Assembly: GCA_010279815.1 (NCBI GenBank)
Contig: QEOQ01000460.1
Location: 1,114,245 to 1,178,244 of the forward strand
Origin: Brachionus plicatilis
Taxonomy: Eukaryota > Rotifera > Eurotatoria > Ploima > Brachionidae
DNA: 64,000 nucleotides
Direction of reading: 5' to 3'
Position numbers and translations under genes: made by a program. The notes beneath the pieces were generated by a model, which searched no databases, had not been told where the DNA came from, and saw nothing but the letters and a program-made list of their open reading frames with translations. Every line of letters starts with the position of its first letter. Position 1 is the stretch's first letter. Of this stretch, positions 58,450 through 64,000 are shown one piece after another.

Positions 58450-59089
58450 ATAAACAGTGACACAAAAAGAGAAAAGTTATAGTTTAACGATAAATTTTGT
58501 TTTGAATATAATAGAAATCGATTACGAATTTTAGAACCAATATGAGCAGTCTAGAGACAGAATGTGTTTCAGATACATTCATTTGATATCGAAAACCGGG
58601 TTTGCCAATCGTATAAAGAAATTATAACTATATAAGACATCAATTTTTTTTTAATTTTTATTTTAAAATTTAAATTAACATTTATTTAACCATATTTAGT
58701 ATTAAGTTACTTTTCATTGTCTAAAACTTATTAATTAAAATAAAAAAATTCGTTAAAAATAAAAATCTTTTGAATAATTAAAAATAAATGGAATTAAAAA
58801 ATAGATTATATTAAATGTGTTCTTGTTAAAAGTTTACAAGTTAGACGAGAGAAAAATTTGAAAAATAGTTGAACAACTGAAAAATCATAAACATTCTATA
58901 ACATTTAAAAAAATTGGATGACTTAAATCAAAAATTTAGAAAGCATGTAATAAAATGGGCTCATGAACATCACTAGCTCTACGTGTCTAATCATAAAGCC
59001 AAAATATAAGCGTTTGGCTCATTGGAAGACAGTAATTTAAGACAAATTGCTTTATAAAAACTAAAATTAAAAGAAAAAATTTGAGAATG
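58450..59089. other. Spacer between CNBP-like gene and LINE
   Basis: AT-rich, no gene recognised. The 5' untranslated part of the LINE probably begins near the right end of this stretch, but no boundary motif or target-site duplication could be identified. Confidence 0.35.
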
Positions 59090-59167
59090 GTAGGCTTTTT
59101 AAAAACAAAAAAATTTCCAAAAATTATAGTTATTGATATTTAGACTATCAGAGATAAAAAAGAAAAT

Positions 59168-59860
59168 TTGATCAAGCAAAGTGAAAATCTAAGTAATTAC
59201 CAAAGTGACATAGCCAGTCAAAGTGACTCATCAGATTGTCAGATCAAAATTAGCGATGTAGTTTGGACAAGTCAAAGTGCGAATTTGACTCGGTACCAAA
59301 GTGACATAGCCAGTCAAAGTGACTCATCAGATTGTCAGATCAAAATTAGCGTTTTAGTTTGGACAAATCAAAGTGCGATTAATGGAGTCGAATTTAAACT
59401 CGAAAACGCAAACAAAATTCCGGATCGAAGAAGGTACTGTATTTTACGTTTCCATTTTTTACCAACAAATTTCAACAAGCAATCTCTCCAAACCTTTTTT
59501 AACGTCCTCAGAATTGAAGGACTTAAAATCGAAGAGATTTCTGAAGAAAATTACAAATAAAGTGCTATTAAAAATGGCGTTAAACGTGTCAAAATTTCTT
59601 ATCCAAAAGAAGCAGACAATATAATTTGTGGTTTGACAGGTCTAACTGTGCTTTATGGTCTGAAATGTGTCGTCTCAATTTTAGGACAAAAGCAAAGCTG
59701 TTACTTTTGTAACGACGAGGGACATAATGTAGCGAAATGTCCGATTAAGGATTCAATTTGAGGAAATTGTCAACAAAAAGGACATTTAATACGTCATAGA
59801 GTCATATTCCGTGACATTAAATCAAACAAATCATTTGACCGGAACAAAACCAATTCAAAC
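59168..59860 (+). pseudogene. LINE ORF1 (gag-like, zinc knuckle), interrupted
   Basis: One reading frame continues through two in-frame stops (TAA at 59558 and TGA at 59759). The middle reads as an RRM/PRE_C2HC-like domain (RRYCILRFHFLP...LTVLYGLKCVV) followed by a CCHC knuckle CYFCNDEGHNVAKC. At the second knuckle the first Cys position is now TGA (then GNCQQKGH). The N-terminal part is a tandem duplication described separately. ORF1 proteins bind the element's RNA. Confidence 0.7.
59198..59382 (+). repeat. 96-bp tandem repeat within LINE ORF1
   Basis: A 96-bp unit starting TACCAAAGTGACATAGCCAG is present nearly twice (59198-59293 and 59294-59382) with almost no divergence. Because 96 is a multiple of three, the protein simply repeats a 32-residue Ser/Gln/Asp-rich unit (YQSDIASQSDSSDCQIKIS) without a frame change. 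Within the unit a shorter CAAAGTG(A/C) motif recurs. Confidence 0.9.
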
Positions 59861-60117
59861 CACAAACCAAGTAAAACGACAATCAGAGTCTGAACCGCAT
59901 AAAAATAACCCGAAAAAACAGTACAGAAAGGATGATGACAGCGTTTTCCTTGATGACTCAGTTCAACAAAATATGAATGAGCATAACCAAACGGTAAGAT
60001 CGGCGCATTTATCGAAAGCATCCAACGTTTAAACTAGCGAACAAAACAAAGCAACTTCAATCATAATCAAAATGAATCGATCAACTTAGCAATCCTCTTT
60101 AAAAAACAAGTTAGTAG

Positions 60118-61323
60118 TTACACATTGGAACTGTTTTCATTTACCTAGTAGGATTAAACTTTTAGAACATTTTTTAATCCAGAAATGCACTGATGTTATT
60201 CTGCTCAACGAAATAAAAATTGATCCGAGTTAATCAAACATTTATTTTAATTTCAAAAATTACCAACCATTAGTCAAGGCTCGCAATAAATTGGAGGAGG
60301 AGTGGCAATTTTAGTTAAGGAGGGAATCGAGTTCAAGATCATTCTTTCAATGATTTTTCAGCTGAATTACTCTGTATTTAAATTAACTTAAAAATAGTCT
60401 TTTGATTATTTTCAGCCTTTATAAACCACATAATAAAGTCCTCCCTTTAGAACTTTTTCTTGATATCTCAAAAAAATGCGATAATTTTATATTTAGGGAT
60501 GATCAAAGCAAAGACCAAACAAATAGGATGCCAAGGGGAAAATGAGAATGGCCATATTTTAGAAAAAATTTTTGATGAACTTAATTTTTCAGTTATTAAT
60601 GACAAGATTCCAACCTACAATATGTTTAACAGTGAATATTTTAGACTCCTAGATCTTTTTCTAATTTCGTCTTCCCTTTTCGATAAAATAGTTGACTTTA
60701 AAGTCCTTAAAGAACAGGACATTACAAGTGACCATTTCCCAATACAATATGTATCTCGGCAGCTCATTTTATTACTAAAAAGTCATCAGCACGAAAATTA
60801 TACTATAAAAAAGCCAATTGGAAATATTCTGCGAAATTCTTAGTTTACCTAATTACCAGTTTAGATTTCTAGCACAAGACATAGACGAGCTCAATGAACA
60901 TATTACTCAAAAGATTCTAAATGCAGCCCACAAAAGTGTCCCTTTTCAATCACAAAAAAATTTCAAATCAAGTTTGCCAAGGAACATAGTAATATTGATT
61001 AAAGAACGAAGAAAAACTAAGAGAAATTTCCAAAAAACTCTCTGCCAAATACTGAAAATAAAATTTAATCAGCTGACTTCGGAGATTCGTATTGGACTCA
61101 AGGAATTTTGGAACCAAAATTGGCTCCAGTTCATTAATAAAATGGGCAAAAATCCCCTGTCAAGCAGGCCTTTTTGGAAGAAAATTAATAAATCTAGAAA
61201 TAAAAAAGGGTCAAGATTAATACCTACTTTAATCTTGAATAATACAGAATACAAAACCAATAGAGAAAAAGGGAAAATTTTCGGATATTTCTTGGCCTCT
61301 ACCTTTAGTCCTAATGCTGACTA
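60118..61323 (+). pseudogene. LINE endonuclease and linker, interrupted
   Basis: An APE-type endonuclease is recognisable from its first strand (THWNCFHLPSRIKLLEHFL), the metal-binding glutamate segment (VILLNEIKIDPS) and its end (DITSDHFPI). Stops and frame shifts lie between these (60233-60460), so no functional enzyme can be made. The linker frame 60818-61323 contains the FWKKINKSRNKKGSR block that precedes the reverse transcriptase and ends in a stop before the next frame. Confidence 0.7.
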
Positions 61324-61353
61324 AATTACTAACCAATCTTCGAACAAATAAAG

Positions 61354-62781
61354 ATGACAGAACTAATATTAGCACTAAAAAAACTTCGCGAAGAAGCTGC
61401 TGCAGCTCCTGACCAAATCCATAACATAATGCTAAAAAATCTGCCTCAAAATACTTTGAACGAAATTACGTTCCTGTTAAACACAAGTCTAGAACAAGGT
61501 AGAGTTCCTAGTGCTTGGAAAACCGCATACATAACAATGATCCCAAATAAATCATCTCCAACACAAGACCCATCTAATTATAGTATCATAAGCTGCCTTG
61601 GGAAGTTACTTGAACGAGTGATTAATACTCGAATGTACAATTTCCTTGAAAGAAACTCTCTGATAATTCAAGAACAATCGGGGTTCCGAAAACACCGACG
61701 AACAGCTGACAACCTTATGCTTCTTATCCAAAAAATTGTCGAAACTTACAATAGAAAGAAAAAAGTCTACTACCTATTTTTTGACATCTCAAAAGCCTTC
61801 GGCAGGATATGGCACGAGGGATTAATCTACAAGTTAATTAAAATGAATTTACTAGATTATCTGATTCATTGGATAAGGTCATACCTTGAATCTAGGGTAT
61901 TTAAAGTAAACGTTAATGGTCATGTCAGTAAAGAATACCAGATAACTGCGGGAGTCCCTCAAGGTTCAGTAATTAGTCCTCTTCTTTTCAGTATTTTTAT
62001 AAATGATGTACCAAAACGGAACAAAACATATAACGACTATTCTCTTCTTTTTGCAGACGATCTGGTAACATTTTTTATTTTTAATAAGAAGGGCAACATT
62101 GAAGACAAGATTAATAAATACCTCAAAGAATTAGAAGAATGGCTTTACAGATGGAAAATGAAAATTTCAGTTGAAAAGTCTTGTTATATGGTATTTTCAA
62201 AATATACAAGAGAAAAAAATCACCTAAACCTCGAAATTCATGGGAATAAACTCGATAATCAGAAAGAAGTTAAATTTATCGGCGTTAAGTTTTACTCAGG
62301 TTTAACCTTTACTCCAATGGTGCAGGAAATAAAAGAACGTTGTTGTTCAAGGCTCAACTTAATAAATATCCTTTCAAATAAAAAATGGAGTCTTAATTCT
62401 AAATCACTCGGTAACCTCTATAAATCCTTAATTGGGTTTATTCTAGACTATTCTATCCCTTGCCTAAATTCTTTTTCTGAAACAAACATTAAAAGACTAC
62501 AAGTAATTCAAAACTCAGCTGTTCGATCCATTCTTAAACTTAAATTTGATACTCCCTCTAACATTTTACATCACGAGGCTTTTAACAAATTAAAACTTCT
62601 AACAGTCTCGAATCGACTTTTTGAGTTGAGTGAGAGGTATGTTAGGGCTGGACTGAGTCATTCTGTCGCATTGGTAATCAGGCTGGTAAATGAATACCAA
62701 GAAGGTTTCGAATCTCGTTTCATCGAATATCCTACTCCTTTGTGTAATTGCTATATTGTAATTTCTTCTTTTGTTCTTTAA
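61354..62781 (+). CDS. LINE reverse transcriptase (open frame)
   Basis: 475 codons covering the whole LINE reverse transcriptase: ITMIPNKSSPTQDPSNYSIIS, EQSGFRKHRRTADNL, the first catalytic aspartate in YLFFDISKAFGRIWH, AGVPQGSVISPLLFSIFIND, the catalytic pair in LLFADDLVTFF, WLYRWKMKISVEKS, and a thumb region (IGVKFYSGLTF, LYKSLIGFILDYSIPCLN). All canonical catalytic residues are present. A Gly replaces the usual Asp of KAFD in the DISKAFG box. It is separated from the linker by a frame change, so the element itself is not a functional ORF2. Confidence 0.9.
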   Translation: MTELILALKKLREEAAAAPDQIHNIMLKNLPQNTLNEITFLLNTSLEQGRVPSAWKTAYITMIPNKSSPTQDPSNYSIISCLGKLLERVINTRMYNFLERNSLIIQEQSGFRKHRRTADNLMLLIQKIVETYNRKKKVYYLFFDISKAFGRIWHEGLIYKLIKMNLLDYLIHWIRSYLESRVFKVNVNGHVSKEYQITAGVPQGSVISPLLFSIFINDVPKRNKTYNDYSLLFADDLVTFFIFNKKGNIEDKINKYLKELEEWLYRWKMKISVEKSCYMVFSKYTREKNHLNLEIHGNKLDNQKEVKFIGVKFYSGLTFTPMVQEIKERCCSRLNLINILSNKKWSLNSKSLGNLYKSLIGFILDYSIPCLNSFSETNIKRLQVIQNSAVRSILKLKFDTPSNILHHEAFNKLKLLTVSNRLFELSERYVRAGLSHSVALVIRLVNEYQEGFESRFIEYPTPLCNCYIVISSFVL

Positions 62782-63199
62782 CTGTCCAATTTTTAAAATC
62801 CTTAAACTTCCTTATGTACCTTTATTCTTTTTAACTTTCCTTTTCTATCATTTTGTCTTGTATTTGTTTCATTTTCTTTTGTTTTTATACTATTCTGATT
62901 TTGAACTTTCATGGTGCAAATTTTGATGAATTCAATTTTTTTATTCAATGTATTTTTTTAATTTAATGCAATTAAGTTAAATTAGATAATAAATTTATAA
63001 CTAAATTCTATTTGTTTGTTTTACTTCGAAAATAAATTGATCAAATTTTTATTAAGACAGTTTTTTTTAACTTTTAATTATCATTTTTATGTTTCTTAGC
63101 AACATACATTTTTTGAATGGCGAGAAAATAATTTCTTTATTAAATTTATTTAAAATTATTTTTCCAAAAACTTTATCTAAAGCATAAAATAAAATACAA

Positions 63200-64000
63200 A
63201 TGAGTAAATCGTCAGATACTGCTGGTATTCCTCTTAACTTAAGTTTGAATGGATTGCAGTTTAAATCTAAATCCTCAAATTCAAACAGACCCCTTCAAAA
63301 ATCCTCAAACTATTCACAACGATCTAATTTATCGTCCAGCTCTACCAATATTGTAATAAATCAGAATTTTCACATTTTTTTTTTATTTTTGTAATTTCTT
63401 TAATAGTTAAACGATTCAGTTAAAAAGAAAATTGAACCAAAACCCTGTCAACCCTCATCTAGTCGGGTTAACTCTAGTTTTTTGGATAAAAAACACAAAT
63501 TACCACCTTATTTGCGAAAGTAAGCTAAATTTTTTTATTAAAATTGTAAAAGGATAAAAAAATTTATTTTTAAATAGGGAAGAAAAACAAATAGAAAAAA
63601 CACCACAATCGGTATCTAAATCAATAATAAAAAAATTTAATTAACTTTTTTTAAAATATAGTCGAATATATTTGCACCATCTAGTGAAAGAAGTTCATTT
63701 GATGAACTGGAAATAAGCAGCAAACAATCTCAAACCAACACAACCCAAAAGACTGGCCTTGATATTTTTTTCAGCTCTTTTTCAAATGATGCCATAGAGC
63801 CAGTGAAAGGTATTTTTGAATCACAAATTTTATAAAAATCATCTTCATTATAGAATCAAAAATTAAGATAGTAATTTAAAAAAGCTTCAAGACTCGGTTG
63901 ATGGGCTAAGGCGAGAATTAAATTTGAACACAATTTCTAACGACAAGCTTAATGACAAAAATCAAAATTTGAAAGAAATTCGAAAAAACTTAGCTGCAAT
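63200..64000 (+). CDS. 5' exons of a coiled-coil protein (runs off the window)
   Basis: Exons 63200-63352, 63407-63519, 63578-63611, 63662-63809 and 63868 to the window end keep phase. The first 150 residues are Ser/Asn/Lys-rich and disordered (MSKSSDTAGIPLNLSLNG..., HKLPPYLRK, NIFAPSSERSSFDELEI). From the fifth exon the sequence becomes a heptad coiled coil (NLKKLQDSVDGLRRELNL...LKEIRKNLAA). The acceptor of the last exon was set at ATTAAG|AT because it is the only one keeping the coiled-coil frame. No family could be named from the N-terminus. Confidence 0.75.

Larger units (their letters stand above)
59090..62950 (+). mobile_element. Non-LTR retrotransposon (LINE) with decayed 5' half
   Basis: The order is ORF1 with a zinc knuckle, APE-type endonuclease, linker with FWK, then reverse transcriptase, as in jockey/CR1-group LINEs. 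ORF1 and the endonuclease are interrupted by stops and frame changes, while the reverse transcriptase frame is open for 475 codons. After the last stop (62781) there is a T-rich 3' UTR of about 170 bp. Ends are approximate and no target-site duplication was found. Confidence 0.88.

Noticed and set aside
59794..60032. Overlapping open frames on both strands within the LINE
   Set aside because: They fall in the degenerate ORF1-to-endonuclease interval and carry no independent motif.
1..64000. Search for CRISPR arrays, operons, ribosome-binding sites, rRNA and tRNA genes
   Set aside because: The window is eukaryotic. No regularly spaced repeats, rRNA blocks or convincing tRNA cloverleaf with A and B boxes were seen by eye; a tRNAscan run would be the decisive test for tRNAs.

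Overview
The window is AT-rich nuclear DNA (roughly three quarters A+T by eye) from a small-genome animal. Animal-specific genes (a PAK kinase, KLHDC10, a KMT2C/D-type histone methyltransferase, cytohesin, a nuclear-receptor zinc finger) are split by GT-AG introns that are mostly 40-60 nt long. Gene density, A+T content and tiny introns would fit a monogonont rotifer such as Brachionus, but this is inference from style; no species marker was identified. All multi-exon models below were spliced by hand, and their reading phases close arithmetically at every junction.

Layout. 2.2-4.9 kb: PAK kinase (+). 5.2-7.1 kb: decayed LINE and an inverted-repeat element. 7.3-9.2 kb: KLHDC10 (-). 11.1 kb: Gly/Tyr-rich secreted peptide (-). 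12.8-14.0 kb: CHID1 (-), divergent from an SLC35E3-like transporter (14.6-15.8 kb, +). 15.8-18.0 kb: two identical 160-bp direct repeats enclosing a 1.87-kb segment that holds a kinesin-4 motor whose exons splice in frame onto a nuclear-receptor DNA-binding domain (-). 18.1-19.9 kb: phenylalanyl-tRNA synthetase alpha (+). 20.0-20.8 kb: a TGACC-rich inverted-repeat element. 20.9-23.4 kb: SLC6 transporter (-). 24.2-24.9 kb: small membrane/coiled-coil protein (-). 25.2-27.0 kb: an acyl-CoA-synthetase-like gene that has lost its catalytic motifs (-). 27.2-28.1 kb: proline-rich protein (-). 28.6-45.5 kb: one 14-exon KMT2C/D gene of 2,886 codons (-). 47.4-49.0 kb: cytohesin (+). 49.5-51.5 kb: two small unrecognised genes (+). 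51.5-56.0 kb: gene-free repeat block with a 1.3-kb palindrome, a nested MITE and a second TGACC element. 56.0-56.8 kb: RTF2 (-). 57.8-58.4 kb: CNBP-like zinc-knuckle protein (+). 59.1-62.9 kb: a LINE with decayed ORF1 and endonuclease but an open reverse-transcriptase frame (+). 63.2 kb to the end: 5' exons of a coiled-coil gene (+).

Most genes are single-copy housekeeping or signalling genes with no operon logic; neighbours do not share a pathway. Divergent pairs (CHID1/SLC35E3, KMT2/cytohesin, RTF2/CNBP) share short or moderate intergenic regions where promoters must lie. The most unusual part is the repeat-bounded kinesin/nuclear-receptor segment, followed by the degenerate ACSL-like gene and the family of inverted-repeat elements, one of which carries a nested insertion whose empty site is still readable in the opposite palindrome arm.
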